The notes under the pieces are model-generated. The model made no database searches. It was not told the origin of the DNA and saw nothing but the letters and a program-made list of their open reading frames with translations. 64,000 nt of DNA, taken from assembly GCA_964587655.1 (NCBI GenBank), contig CAZPMT010000015.1:7506-71505 (forward strand), read 5' to 3'. The position numbers and the translations under genes were made by a program. Shown here one piece after another: positions 51,671-59,942 of the stretch (positions within the stretch are counted from its first letter, which is position 1; the number at the start of each line of letters is the position of its first letter). Origin of the DNA: CAZPMT01 sp964587655. Lineage in GTDB: Bacteria; Hydrogenedentota; Hydrogenedentia; Hydrogenedentales; SLHB01.

Positions 51671-51845
51671 CCTGGATTCGGCAATTGAAGCCAGTTGGGT
51701 TTGTCCAAGCAGTGGACAAGATGGACGTTGTGGACAAAGTGGACGCAACCCGGCAGGTGATCCTTTTCGGCGTCCACATCGTCCACAAAGTCCACGCCGT
51801 CCACCATTTCGGGAAGCACCCTCAATCTTGACTGCCGAATCAAGG
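51671..51845. mobile_element. MITE copy B, 175 bp, inverted relative to copy A
   Basis: Same length and about 90% identical to copy A in reverse complement; ends CCTGGATTCGGCA / TGCCGAATCAAGG; flanked by TTGAG at 51666-51670 and 51846-51850. Its right end contains the stop codon of RNase III. Confidence 0.85.
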
Positions 51846-52598
51846 TTGAGACGCTCGCTCGCTGAAGACTTGCCCTTCATGTTCGAGGGCGGCTCGCGCG
51901 GCATTCTGCTCCGCTTCCTTCTTCGTGGCCCCGCGGCCGCGTCCCACGGGCGCCCCCCTGACAAACACCTCCATCTCGAACTGCTTCCGGTGGTCAGGAC
52001 CCTCTGAACTGACGACGTTGAACTCGGGCAGCGGGATGCGTTCCGCCTGACAGTAGTTCTGAAGACGCGACTTGAAATCCCACACCTTGTCGGCGGCCAG
52101 TTCGCGTTCAAACTCGGTCTTGAAAACGCGCGCGACAAAGGTCCGCGCGGCATCCCACCCTTGATCGAGATAGAGAGCGCCGATCAGCGCCTCGAGACAA
52201 TCCGCCAGCAATGCGGCTCGCTGCCGCCCCCCCGCCAGTTCCTCTCCCTTCCCAAGGCGAATAACGGAAGCAATGTCGAGTTCCGAGGCCAGCCGCGCCA
52301 GACAGCGCCTGTTCACGAGTCCGGCCCGCATGCGGCTGTACTCGCCCGGCGTGCGGTCCGGGACTCGTTCGTAAAGGTGATGCGCCACCGCAAGGCCGAG
52401 CACGGCATCGCCAAGAAACTCGATTGATTCATAGTCCCGGATCGGTTCCCGTGTTTCGGCAAAGATGGACGCGTGGGTAAGCGCCCGGTCCAACAGGGCA
52501 AAGTCCTGAATGCCCAGATCGAGACGACCGGCAAGGGCCCGTAACATCTCGATTCTTTCCGCCGTTTCACCCATTACGCCGCGTGTTCTCCGCTTCAC
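51840..52598 (-). CDS. rnc: Ribonuclease III
   Basis: 252 residues from ATG at 52598; ATG at 52574 (MGETAERIEML) is an alternative start. The RNase III signature NYESIEFLGDAVLGL appears as DYESIEFLGDAVLGLAVAHHLY, and the second acidic site as LADCLEALIGALYLDQGW; a dsRBD follows (FKSRLQNYCQAERIPLPEF...GRGRGATKKEAEQNAARAAL). It cuts double-stranded RNA, such as rRNA precursors. The last residues SQP and the TGA are made by the flank and terminal repeat of MITE copy B, so the original C-terminus was replaced; the dsRBD itself is untouched. Downstream of acpP in the same direction, 170 bases apart; fabF, which usually lies between, is absent. Confidence 0.93.
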   Translation of the reverse strand: MKRRTRGVMGETAERIEMLRALAGRLDLGIQDFALLDRALTHASIFAETREPIRDYESIEFLGDAVLGLAVAHHLYERVPDRTPGEYSRMRAGLVNRRCLARLASELDIASVIRLGKGEELAGGRQRAALLADCLEALIGALYLDQGWDAARTFVARVFKTEFERELAADKVWDFKSRLQNYCQAERIPLPEFNVVSSEGPDHRKQFEMEVFVRGAPVGRGRGATKKEAEQNAARAALEHEGQVFSERASQP

Positions 52599-52768
52599 AT
52601 GCGAACGTTTGACGTTCGTACCGGCCTACAAAGAAACTCACCCGCCCCTTCGATTCGCATCGCCTGGACGAGTGAGTGACATCATCGCGGAAACATTCGT
52701 CTTGATTTATCGCACTTCGTGGTTTCCATCCTTCATCTATACACAACGCCACATCTGACGCTACTGGA

Positions 52769-53008
52769 TTACAACTTGGACTTGATATAGTTGATCGCGT
52801 CGGCAACCGTCTCGATCTGATTCGCCTCGTCATCGATATCGATGTTGAACTCCTCCTCCAGCGCCATCAAGAGTTCCGTAAGGTCCAGCGAGTCCGCTCC
52901 AAGGTCCTCGATAAAACGGGCCTCGAGGGTCACTTCCTCAGACTTCTTGTCGAGGCGCTCGCACACGATCTTCCGGACAGTTTCCTCGACGTTCACGTCT
53001 TCCGCCAT
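52769..53008 (-). CDS. acpP: Acyl carrier protein
   Basis: 79 residues from ATG at 53008 with AGAAGGAGGTGAA upstream, an excellent ribosome site. The 4'-phosphopantetheine Ser lies in the standard DLGADSLDLTELLMALEEEFNIDI, and helices I and III are typical (VEETVRKIVCERLDKKSEEV, IETVADAINYIKSKL). It carries growing acyl chains for fatty-acid synthesis. A longer frame to 53092 crosses the ribosome site and is not used. Followed by rnc, as in many bacteria, but without fabF; upstream (53009-53236) is a 228-base stretch without genes, with only a weak hairpin near 53182-53215. Confidence 0.96.
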   Translation of the reverse strand: MAEDVNVEETVRKIVCERLDKKSEEVTLEARFIEDLGADSLDLTELLMALEEEFNIDIDDEANQIETVADAINYIKSKL

Positions 53009-53236
53009 GCAATTCACCTCCTTCTGCCGCAGGGTCGCCGGACGGACACAAGTTACCTTCCGGTCAATGCACGGCATTATAGCAGGTAACACGCGCGATT
53101 TCTAGGCAAAGCGCAATTGGAATCTCCAGGCCGCCCGGCCGGCGTTCCTGCCAATGCGATCTGAGGTGGGCATTCTCACACGGCCTCTCTCGGTGGCGTC
53201 TCCACCGGGAAAGGCCGCGCGCTGAATTCTCAAGCC

Positions 53237-54316
53237 CTACAGAAATCGCAGGAACTTGTGGTTGGCCTTTGGCAGGGCGAGACTAGACAGGTCGCCGCGC
53301 GACACCCAGCGGACCTCTGCATGCGTCTTGGGCTTGGGAGTCCCGCTCACGTAACGGCATCGATATACGTGGAGGGTCATTTCCACGTTTGAATAGGAAT
53401 GGTTGACCGTCGTAAGCAATTCGCCAACTCGGATGTTTACTCCCAGATCTCCCTTGGCCGCGCGTACGAGGGCCTCTTCGTGGCTCTCGCCCCGCTTGAT
53501 GTTGGAGTTCGGAAACTCCCAGATCCCCGGCAACAATCCCGTCGGTTGACGCTGGCCCAGCAGATAAGCATCATCCTTCATGATCACGCCCACAACGCAC
53601 TCGGCTTGAATCGTCTCCGGGGCGGGACGGGACACCGGGCATTCCTTCTGCGTCCCGGCCGCATAGCACGCACAGAGCCGCCGCATAGGACACCCATCGC
53701 AACGGGTCTCCGCCGGCATGCACATCCACGCGCCCAACTCCAGTATCGCCAGGTTGAAGTCCCCGGGGGACCGCACGGGAATCAGCGTCTCAGCGATGGC
53801 GAGCAGGGCTTCTTCCGTCGCGGGATCGTCCACGCAGTCCATAATGTTAAAGAGCCGCGCGAACACACGTTTTGCGTTCGCGTCCATAAGGGGTACCCGC
53901 TCATTGGAAGCGATGCTCGCTATGGTCACAGCCGAATGAGCCCCTATCCCGGGCAACTCTTCCCACTTGGCCGCGTTGCGCGGGAACCTGCCGCCCAGAT
54001 CCTGGACAATGATCTTGGCCGCCTTATGGAGGTTCCTGGCCCGGGCATTGTGCCCGAGCCCTTCCCAGAGTTTGAGGACCTTATCCTCCGAGGCCGCGGC
54101 CAGCGTCTCGATCGTGGGCAGGGCTTGCAGGAACCGCTCATAGTAGGGGAGCACTTGCTCCCCGCGGGTCTGCTGCAGCATCATTTCGGAAACCAGGATC
54201 GCATACGGATCTTTGCTCCGCCGCCACGGAAGATCCCGTGCCACCTGCCTAAACCACACAAGTAAGGCTCGTTGAAAAATCAGTTTGTCTGCGCGTTCGC
54301 TCATATTCTTCATCAT
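53237..54316 (-). CDS. mutY: A/G-specific adenine glycosylase MutY
   Basis: 359 residues from ATG at 54316 (the next codon is also ATG). All landmarks are present: catalytic Glu in SEMMLQQTRGEQV, helix-hairpin-helix LPGIGAHSAVTIASI, catalytic Asp in PLMDANAKRVFARL, the 4Fe-4S ligands in Cys-x6-Cys-x2-Cys-x5-Cys spacing (CMPAETRCDGCPMRRLC) and a C-terminal NUDIX-like domain (AYLLGQRQPTGLLPGIWEFPNS) that recognises 8-oxoguanine. It removes adenine mispaired with 8-oxoG. It is monocistronic; 175 bases without a gene separate it from the next gene upstream. Confidence 0.96.
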   Translation of the reverse strand: MMKNMSERADKLIFQRALLVWFRQVARDLPWRRSKDPYAILVSEMMLQQTRGEQVLPYYERFLQALPTIETLAAASEDKVLKLWEGLGHNARARNLHKAAKIIVQDLGGRFPRNAAKWEELPGIGAHSAVTIASIASNERVPLMDANAKRVFARLFNIMDCVDDPATEEALLAIAETLIPVRSPGDFNLAILELGAWMCMPAETRCDGCPMRRLCACYAAGTQKECPVSRPAPETIQAECVVGVIMKDDAYLLGQRQPTGLLPGIWEFPNSNIKRGESHEEALVRAAKGDLGVNIRVGELLTTVNHSYSNVEMTLHVYRCRYVSGTPKPKTHAEVRWVSRGDLSSLALPKANHKFLRFL

Positions 54317-54491
54317 CGTGCTCCACAACCCTCGTTTTGATCCGCTACTATGCCCCCACTTATACACGAAGTTCACCCGTTTTTCAAGTTTCTTTCGCAG
54401 GAAACCGATTTACGGGATTTGGCCAAGGTATTTGCGGTTGGCAGAATGTAGGATTATCCCGTGAAGGCAATGAATCCTAAGAGCCTGACCC

Positions 54492-55154
54492 TCATGGGGT
54501 AGATAGCGGTCGTGGCGTACGCTCACGTCCCGGTACGCTACTAGACCCCTGCGGAGGGCGCAGAGAGGGGTCTTCCTGGCGAAGCCGCGGCGACTCTGAG
54601 GGGTCGTTCCCCCAACCCCTTCGCTGGGCCGTCCGCTCACGCGCCTTCTGAACCAGTCGTCGCATCTCGTTCTCGAAGTCATTGCAGAAAACGTATAGTC
54701 GTGCTCGCCGCGTAACGCTCATGCCGGCGCTAATCTTCTCAAAGGCCGTCCGCTTGAGTTCCTGCAGGTTTGCATCGAGATCCTTAAGGCGGCTTAGTGT
54801 TTCCTCGATCTCTTTCTCCGAGCCGTTCTGTTTCAAGATTGCTCTGAGGGATCGGAGCGTTTCTTGTCGTTCTTTTTGAAGAGTACCGATTTGAGTCCGA
54901 TACTCCACGAGCCGGCGGAGCAATATCACGGTCTCCTCGTCGTTCAGGCCGAGTTGCTGCGCCAATCGGGCCGCCATGATCTCTTGCACAAGCTCCTGCG
55001 GATTCTCGTGTTCTGCTTTTCTAGCATCGGGGGACGGAGAGGATTCAGGGGCCGTGTCCTTATCGCTCCCGGGGGTGTCCTGAGCTTCGACACTCTGTTG
55101 AACCACCGCGACAGTCAGCAACATAACCGTGATCGTGCGAAAAAGGATTTTCAT
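54492..55154 (-). CDS. Periplasmic Spy/CpxP/ZraP-like helical protein
   Basis: 220 residues, ATG at 55154, overlapping the anti-sigma stop (ATGA). Signal peptide MKILFRTITVMLLTVAVVQQSVEAQ. Residues 55-165 are long amphipathic helices: MAARLAQQLGLNDEETVILLRRLVEYRTQIGTLQKERQETLRSLRAIL, then TRRARLYVFCNDFENEMRRLVQKA, which resembles the LTxxQ-type Spy/CpxP/ZraP family of periplasmic stress chaperones or metal-binding proteins. The last 45 residues are Pro/Arg/Ser-rich and likely disordered. As third gene of the sigma/anti-sigma operon it is probably a partner in envelope-stress signalling. The exact family is not certain. Confidence 0.6.
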   Translation of the reverse strand: MKILFRTITVMLLTVAVVQQSVEAQDTPGSDKDTAPESSPSPDARKAEHENPQELVQEIMAARLAQQLGLNDEETVILLRRLVEYRTQIGTLQKERQETLRSLRAILKQNGSEKEIEETLSRLKDLDANLQELKRTAFEKISAGMSVTRRARLYVFCNDFENEMRRLVQKARERTAQRRGWGNDPSESPRLRQEDPSLRPPQGSSSVPGRERTPRPLSTP

Positions 55155-55789
55155 GTCATTTGACCTTCTCTCGCGTATTCGCGCAGTAGATCCTCAAACG
55201 TTTCCGCTTCATCTTTGTCCATTGACTCAAGCATGGCATCCAGGTCATCGTCGTCGTCCCATGCCGACGCGAGAACGACAAACCATTCGGTCTCCGAAAG
55301 CCCGATGATCATATCGTCGGCCGAGACCTCGTCACCGTACTCCAGCCCAGTGAGGTCGTCCGAGACCTCCGCAACTTCGAGATCTTCGGGTGTGACCCGC
55401 GTCTCAACAGCGGGTTCGGGTTCCGGTTTCCGAAGAGCCGTCTGGGAAGAAACCGGAGGATTCGCCGGTTCGGCGCCTTGGTATAGGAAGAAGCCGATGA
55501 GGATGGCGGTCGCAAGGCCGCACGCAACCGCGAGCCGCGGACCCGCCCATGTCCACCAGGGCCGCGGGCCGTCGCGGAACTCTGAGGTAAGGGCTACAAC
55601 GCGGGTCAGGAACTCGGGACCTATCTTCGCGCCGGGAAGCGCACTCACCTGTGTCGAAAGACTCAGCAGTTCCCGGTGGCGGCGGGCGCAGTCCGCGCAT
55701 AGTCTGAGGTGATCCGCGGTACGCTCCGCGTCTCGGGACTCTCCATCGATATACGCGGAGAGTTCCTCCGTGGAGCAATGTGTGTTCAT
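55151..55789 (-). CDS. Membrane anti-sigma factor with zinc finger
   Basis: 212 residues from ATG at 55789, which overlaps the sigma-factor stop (ATGA); a longer frame lies inside the sigma gene. The N-terminus has the anti-sigma zinc finger CSTEELSAYIDGESRDAERTADHLRLCADCARRH (His-x3-Cys-x2-Cys, zf-HC2). One membrane span follows (RLAVACGLATAILIGFFLY, about 110-128), then an acidic periplasmic part (VAEVSDDLTGLEYGDEVSADDMIIGLSE, DDDDDLDAMLESMDKDEAETFEDLL). It should hold the sigma factor at the membrane until a signal leads to its cleavage or release. Gene order sigma-anti-sigma-sensor-like is classical. Confidence 0.85.
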   Translation of the reverse strand: MNTHCSTEELSAYIDGESRDAERTADHLRLCADCARRHRELLSLSTQVSALPGAKIGPEFLTRVVALTSEFRDGPRPWWTWAGPRLAVACGLATAILIGFFLYQGAEPANPPVSSQTALRKPEPEPAVETRVTPEDLEVAEVSDDLTGLEYGDEVSADDMIIGLSETEWFVVLASAWDDDDDLDAMLESMDKDEAETFEDLLREYAREGQMT

Positions 55790-56367
55790 AGCAACTCTCC
55801 GCCCATGGCCAGCACGTGATCGCGGAGCTGTTCGCGGGCTCGGGCCAGCCGGCTTTTCACGGTGCCTTTCCGGCACTTCAGCACCCCTGCAATCGCATCA
55901 TAGTCCATGCCGTTAACTTCCCGCAGCACAAGGATCTCCCGGTGGTCCGGGGAGAGTAAGGCTATGCCGCGTTCAATCATCGATTCCATCTCCTGAAGCC
56001 GTGCCGCGCGATCCGGACGCCGTGCGTTGTCCGGGACATCGGCCTCGGTTTCCAGGGCTTCCGCGCCTCCGCGTCCATGCCGCTTGGCATCTCGCAGGAA
56101 GTTCAGCGTCAGGTTTCGTGCGACGCCGAACAGGAACGTCGAGAACTTCGCGCGCGGCGCGAGGCGGCGCAAGTGGCGATGCAGCCGTACGAAACTGTCC
56201 TGAGCAATCTCCTCGGCATCCTGCGCCGACCCGGTCATGCGGTGGCAAAACCGCATCACCGGCCCTTGATATCGCCGGACCAGTTCCGCAAAGGCGTCCA
56301 TATCGCCCGCCTGTGCCCGCGCCACGAGGTCCCAATCGCTTATGCCGCGCATGCGCAGGTCAACCAT
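55786..56367 (-). CDS. ECF RNA polymerase sigma factor (RpoE-like)
   Basis: 193 residues, ATG at 56367 (ATG at 56352 also possible). Region 2: DMDAFAELVRRYQGPVMRFCHRMTGSAQDAEEIAQDSFVRLHRHL. Region 4: LSPDHREILVLREVNGMDYDAIAGVLKCRKGTVKSRLARAREQL, the helix-turn-helix for the -35 box. An ECF-type promoter (56380-56407) lies so close that the transcript would start about six bases before this ATG, suggesting a nearly leaderless mRNA and self-activation. No ribosome site is seen. It belongs to the large RpoE/ECF group with zinc-finger anti-sigma factors. Its targets are unknown; the GTCTAA sites before the surface genes are candidates. Confidence 0.9.
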   Translation of the reverse strand: MVDLRMRGISDWDLVARAQAGDMDAFAELVRRYQGPVMRFCHRMTGSAQDAEEIAQDSFVRLHRHLRRLAPRAKFSTFLFGVARNLTLNFLRDAKRHGRGGAEALETEADVPDNARRPDRAARLQEMESMIERGIALLSPDHREILVLREVNGMDYDAIAGVLKCRKGTVKSRLARAREQLRDHVLAMGGELL

Positions 56368-56379
56368 GACTTCATAAGG

Positions 56380-56407
56380 TTAAACCCTTTCCGGGTGGGG
56401 AGGTTCC
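56380..56407 (-). promoter_or_regulatory. ECF-type promoter of the sigma-factor operon
   Basis: Read leftwards: GGAACC (56407-56402), 16 bases, GTTTAA (56385-56380). GGAAC-N16/17-GTC/GTT is the general ECF pattern, so the operon may be self-controlled. Confidence 0.55.
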
Positions 56408-56465
56408 ATGCATTTCGGAGGTCTCACTCGCCACGTATGGAGAACGTCAGGCCGAGCCAGGAGGA

Positions 56466-57863
56466 TTACTGGCGCTTGACGCGGGGACCGTCTGCCGTAT
56501 CCTCAATCACCCAGCCCTGTTCCGCCAGTTCCGCCCGAATGGCGTCGGACCGGGCGAAGTTTTTGTCGCGCCGCGCCTGCTGGCGCTCTCTTACCAGATC
56601 CGTCACTTCTTGCGGGACCTCCGATTCAACGGGAGGTGCGAAAATGCCTGTCACTTCGTTCAAACGGTCCAGCATGGCAAGCGCCCGCTTCGCACCGTCG
56701 ATCCCTACCTCATTGCGATCAATGGATTTGTTCGTGTCGCGAATGAAGTCAAAAACGGCGCCCAGCGCCGCGGAGATATTGAGGTCGTCATCGAGGGCGT
56801 TCCCAAACGCTTCCTCGCACGCGGCCGTTTCCTTCTCGAGGCCGGAGCCCGTAGCCCGTATCTCGCCGAGTCGCAACCGAAAGTCGCGGATTCGGTTGAG
56901 GGCCTGATTTGCCGCATCAAGGGTATCGAAGGTGAAGTTGTTGGGTTGGCGGTAGTGCGTGGCAATCAGGACCCAACGAATAGCAAGTGGATTGTGCCCC
57001 GCCTCGACAAGGTCGCGCAGGGTGTAGAAATTGCCGAGCGACTTGGCCATTTTGCGCCCCTCAACCATTAGGTGGGCGCAGTGCAGCCAGTGTTTCACGA
57101 AGAGCTTGCCTGTGGCGCATTCGGACTGGGCGATCTCGTTTTCGTGATGCGGGAACATGTTGTCGACGCCGCCTGTGTGGATGTCGAACGTTGAGCCGAG
57201 ATATTTCATGCTCATCGCGGAGCACTCGATATGCCAGCCGGGCCGGCCTTTGCCGATCTCCGTTTCCCAGAACACGGTCCCGTCCTGTTCGTCATAGGCT
57301 TTCCAGAGGGCGAAATCACGGGCGTCTTCCGAACTGTATTCGTCGACGTCGATGCGGCCGCTGGCCCCTTGTTTCAACTGCGACATGTCGAAGTGGCTGA
57401 GCTGTCCGTATTGAGGAAAGCTGCTAAGCCTGAAATAGATGCTGCCGTCCGCCTCGTAAGTATGGCCCTTATCGCGCAAGGTCTTGATCAATTCCACCAT
57501 CTCCGGGACATGGTCCGTGGCCGCGGGATAGTGCTCGGCCCGTTCCGCTCCCAACGCATCGAGATCCTCGAAGAAGGCCTGCACGAATGGGGCGGTAAAT
57601 TCCTTCAGCGGCTTGCCGCTCTCGCGGCAGCCGCGGATAATCTTGTCCTCGACGTCAGTCAGGTTCATTACCTGCGTAACGTTGTAGCCGCGATACTTCA
57701 GGTGGCGCCGCAAGAGGTCCTCGAATATATAGGCCCGGAAATTGCCGATCGTGGCGTAGTTGTAAACGGTGGGACCGCACGTGTACATCCCCACTTTCCC
57801 GGGCGAAAGAGGTTCAAAAATGTCGAGGCTGCGCGTCAGCGTGTTGAAGAACCGTATCGCCAA
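56466..57863 (-). CDS. cysS: Cysteinyl-tRNA synthetase
   Basis: 465 residues, ATG at 57863. Class I synthetase motifs: MYTCGPTVYNYATIGNFRAYIFEDLL (zinc Cys and the HIGH-like TIGN), GWHIECSAMSMKYLGSTFDIHTGGVDNMFPHHENEIAQSE (zinc Cys and His) and KMAKSLGNFYTL (KMSKS as KMAKS). The C-terminal DALR helical domain is present (LRLGEIRATGSGLEKE...) and the end EQGWVIEDTADGPRVKR is typical. It charges tRNA-Cys. It follows ftsY with a 24-base gap on the same strand, so the two are likely one transcript. Confidence 0.97.
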   Translation of the reverse strand: MAIRFFNTLTRSLDIFEPLSPGKVGMYTCGPTVYNYATIGNFRAYIFEDLLRRHLKYRGYNVTQVMNLTDVEDKIIRGCRESGKPLKEFTAPFVQAFFEDLDALGAERAEHYPAATDHVPEMVELIKTLRDKGHTYEADGSIYFRLSSFPQYGQLSHFDMSQLKQGASGRIDVDEYSSEDARDFALWKAYDEQDGTVFWETEIGKGRPGWHIECSAMSMKYLGSTFDIHTGGVDNMFPHHENEIAQSECATGKLFVKHWLHCAHLMVEGRKMAKSLGNFYTLRDLVEAGHNPLAIRWVLIATHYRQPNNFTFDTLDAANQALNRIRDFRLRLGEIRATGSGLEKETAACEEAFGNALDDDLNISAALGAVFDFIRDTNKSIDRNEVGIDGAKRALAMLDRLNEVTGIFAPPVESEVPQEVTDLVRERQQARRDKNFARSDAIRAELAEQGWVIEDTADGPRVKRQ

Positions 57864-57887
57864 GATGGGTCTCCTTTTCGGGCTGCG

Positions 57888-58820
57888 TCAAGCAACGAGT
57901 GCGTCGACGAACTCGCGCGCGTTGAAAGCCTGCAAGTCCTCCACAGCCTCGCCGACGCCGATAAACTTGATGGGAATGCCCAGTTGCTTCTGTATGGCCA
58001 CGGCAATGCCGCCCTTCGCTGTACCGTCGAGTTTCGTCAACACGATGCCGGTCACGGTGAGCGCCTCCGTGAAGAGCTTGGCCTGCTGCAAGCCGTTTTG
58101 CCCGGTCGTCGCGTCCAACACGAGCAGCACGTCGTTCGGAGCGCCGGGCAGCCTCTTGCCGATCACCCTCTGAATCTTCTTCAGTTCCTCCATGAGGTTC
58201 ACCTTCGTGTGAAGCCTGCCTGCTGTGTCTATGATGACACAGTCTATCCCGCGCGACACGGCTGCATCCGTCGCGTCGTAGGCGACGGCCGCCGGGTCCG
58301 CCCCGCTCTTGTGCTTCACAATCGGCACCCCGGCCCGGTCGCTCCAGATCGTAAGCTGCTCGACTGCCGCGGCGCGAAATGTATCCGCAGCTCCGAGGAG
58401 CACCGTCTTTCCTTCGCTCTTCAGTTGCGACGCAAGCTTGCCGATGGTCGTCGTCTTCCCGGAGCCGTTCACTCCCACAACAAGTGTCACATGAGGTCCG
58501 CCATCGGGATTCGTCCAGGTCAGTGAGTGGTCCCCGGGTTCCAGGGTTTGGACGAGTTCGTCCTTGAGAACGGCGTAAAGCTCCTCGGACGATATGAGGC
58601 TTCTCTCCCGGGCGATGCGGCGCATGTCGCTTATCATGCTCAACGTCGTATCCACGCCAAGGTCCGCCTCGATAAGGATCTGTTCGAGTTCATCAAAGAC
58701 CTCGTCATCGATGTTCGGGCGCGCCGCGAAGACCCGCCGGACATTCTTCACTAAACTGCTGCGCGTTTTCGTCAGCCGCTCGCGCAGCCGCCCGAAAAGG
58801 CCAAACTTCTTTTCCGACAT
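57888..58820 (-). CDS. ftsY: Signal recognition particle receptor FtsY
   Basis: 310 residues from ATG at 58820 (GAGCAGGAA upstream; a frame up to 58901 lacks support). It has the short N-terminal part MSEKKFGLFGRLRERLTKTRSSL, without the acidic A domain of enterobacteria, then the N domain and GTPase: GVNGSGKTTTIGKLA (G1), DTFRAAAVEQL, DTAGRLHTKVNLMEEL, TKLDGTAKGG and the closing GVGEAVEDLQAFNAREFVDAL. It docks SRP-ribosome complexes on the membrane. Upstream neighbour is the zinc-ribbon protein, 207 bases away. Confidence 0.97.
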   Translation of the reverse strand: MSEKKFGLFGRLRERLTKTRSSLVKNVRRVFAARPNIDDEVFDELEQILIEADLGVDTTLSMISDMRRIARERSLISSEELYAVLKDELVQTLEPGDHSLTWTNPDGGPHVTLVVGVNGSGKTTTIGKLASQLKSEGKTVLLGAADTFRAAAVEQLTIWSDRAGVPIVKHKSGADPAAVAYDATDAAVSRGIDCVIIDTAGRLHTKVNLMEELKKIQRVIGKRLPGAPNDVLLVLDATTGQNGLQQAKLFTEALTVTGIVLTKLDGTAKGGIAVAIQKQLGIPIKFIGVGEAVEDLQAFNAREFVDALVA

Positions 58821-59027
58821 GATTCCTGCTCCCAAGGATTGGACCGCATAGACCGGCCACGCGCCCTTGCAGTTCCCGGGCGGCATGGCCGGCATCCTCA
58901 CCGGCGCGACCCGAAAAGAAAGGCCTCAGATCGTTTCGGTGAGAATCCTGATGCTATCACGGCGCAGCCGATGCGCACAAGCAGAGCGGCGCGCGGATGA
59001 AGGAAGGCTCTGCTGGAAGCAATGCGG

Positions 59028-59798
59028 TCAAGGAACGCGATATGCAGTCGCGGAATACGTTTCTTCGCTGAGATCGCAGAGGCCGAGGCATTCGTAGCCG
59101 CCGGTTTCGGCCGGCTGCGCAAATCCCGACGCGCCGTAATACTCGCCGTTAAAAAACAAACCCGCGGTATCCCGCGCCGCGATGCGCGCCGGACCCTCGA
59201 GCTTCGCTTCCCCGCGGAGTTGGGCGGCAAACCTGTCAAACACGACCACGATGCGGAAGGCGGCTCCATCCTTACGCACGATGGCCTCGCCCACGGGCGT
59301 TTGCCGCAAGCGGCCCTGCTGGAAAAGGACGTAATGCCCCTCTTGTATTTCAGTGGAGGCAGGCTGTTTCTGGGCGAGTTCTCTCTCTTCGGACGTAATG
59401 GGATGGGATTTCAGTTCCTCGGCGAGCTTGTCAAATTCCCGCCCATTCGCACCGGACCAAAAGATGGTCGCATCACCAAGCTTAGTGGTTTGTGCGGCAA
59501 CCATGTAATCCTCGATGCGACCGGCGTTAATGGCAATCCAGATAAGCACCAGGATGCCGAAGACGAGGAGAAGCCCCCTGGCCCACGCGGCACGGGACGG
59601 CCCCGCATCGGCAGCCTCCATGGCTTGTTCCAGGGCTAGGCGGCGGGCCCGCTGGTCACGGAGGTTGTTGCCGCACGTCTTGCACAGCAGCGTGTCCTCC
59701 GGGTTTACGGTATCACACCGTTCGCATACGGCGTCGGCATCCATCCGCTCACTAGGAGTGCTCGATCTTAAACGGCCTTCACTCATATGATGTTCCAC
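59028..59798 (-). CDS. Zinc-ribbon membrane protein of unknown function
   Basis: 256 residues from ATG at 59798 (ATG at 59786 is equally possible). An N-terminal zinc ribbon has two CxxC pairs (AVCERCDTVNPEDTLLCKTCGNNL), typical of zinc_ribbon_2. One membrane span, WARGLLLVFGILVLIWIAINAG (about 72-93), divides it from a periplasmic part with the segments ATIFWSGANGREFDKLAEEL, EGHYVLFQQGRLRQTPVGEAIVRKDGAAFRIVVVFDRF and ARDTAGLFFNGEYYGASG, a beta-rich region that I do not recognise. Nothing near indicates its role. It is separated from thiH by 144 bases on one side and from ftsY on the other. Confidence 0.7.
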   Translation of the reverse strand: MEHHMSEGRLRSSTPSERMDADAVCERCDTVNPEDTLLCKTCGNNLRDQRARRLALEQAMEAADAGPSRAAWARGLLLVFGILVLIWIAINAGRIEDYMVAAQTTKLGDATIFWSGANGREFDKLAEELKSHPITSEERELAQKQPASTEIQEGHYVLFQQGRLRQTPVGEAIVRKDGAAFRIVVVFDRFAAQLRGEAKLEGPARIAARDTAGLFFNGEYYGASGFAQPAETGGYECLGLCDLSEETYSATAYRVP

Positions 59799-59942
59799 CT
59801 CTCATGGATGATCCTTAGCATAATACGAGCCTTTTGTCCAGTGTTTTTGTTCACGCGATCCTGACGCAACGACAACGCGCCCCCCGCCATTGCCAAGCGC
59901 ACTCGCGCCGCCAGCGGGAGCAGAACTCCAATGACGCCACTT

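Noticed and set aside
53182..53215. Hairpin after mutY as a terminator
   Set aside because: The inner stem is only CGGTGG/CCACCG, with interruptions outside it, and no T-run follows on the minus strand.
54280..54292. CAGTTTGTC in the mutY start region as a further palindrome copy
   Set aside because: It is not followed by the complementary arm and belongs to the normal coding sequence (DKLIFQ).
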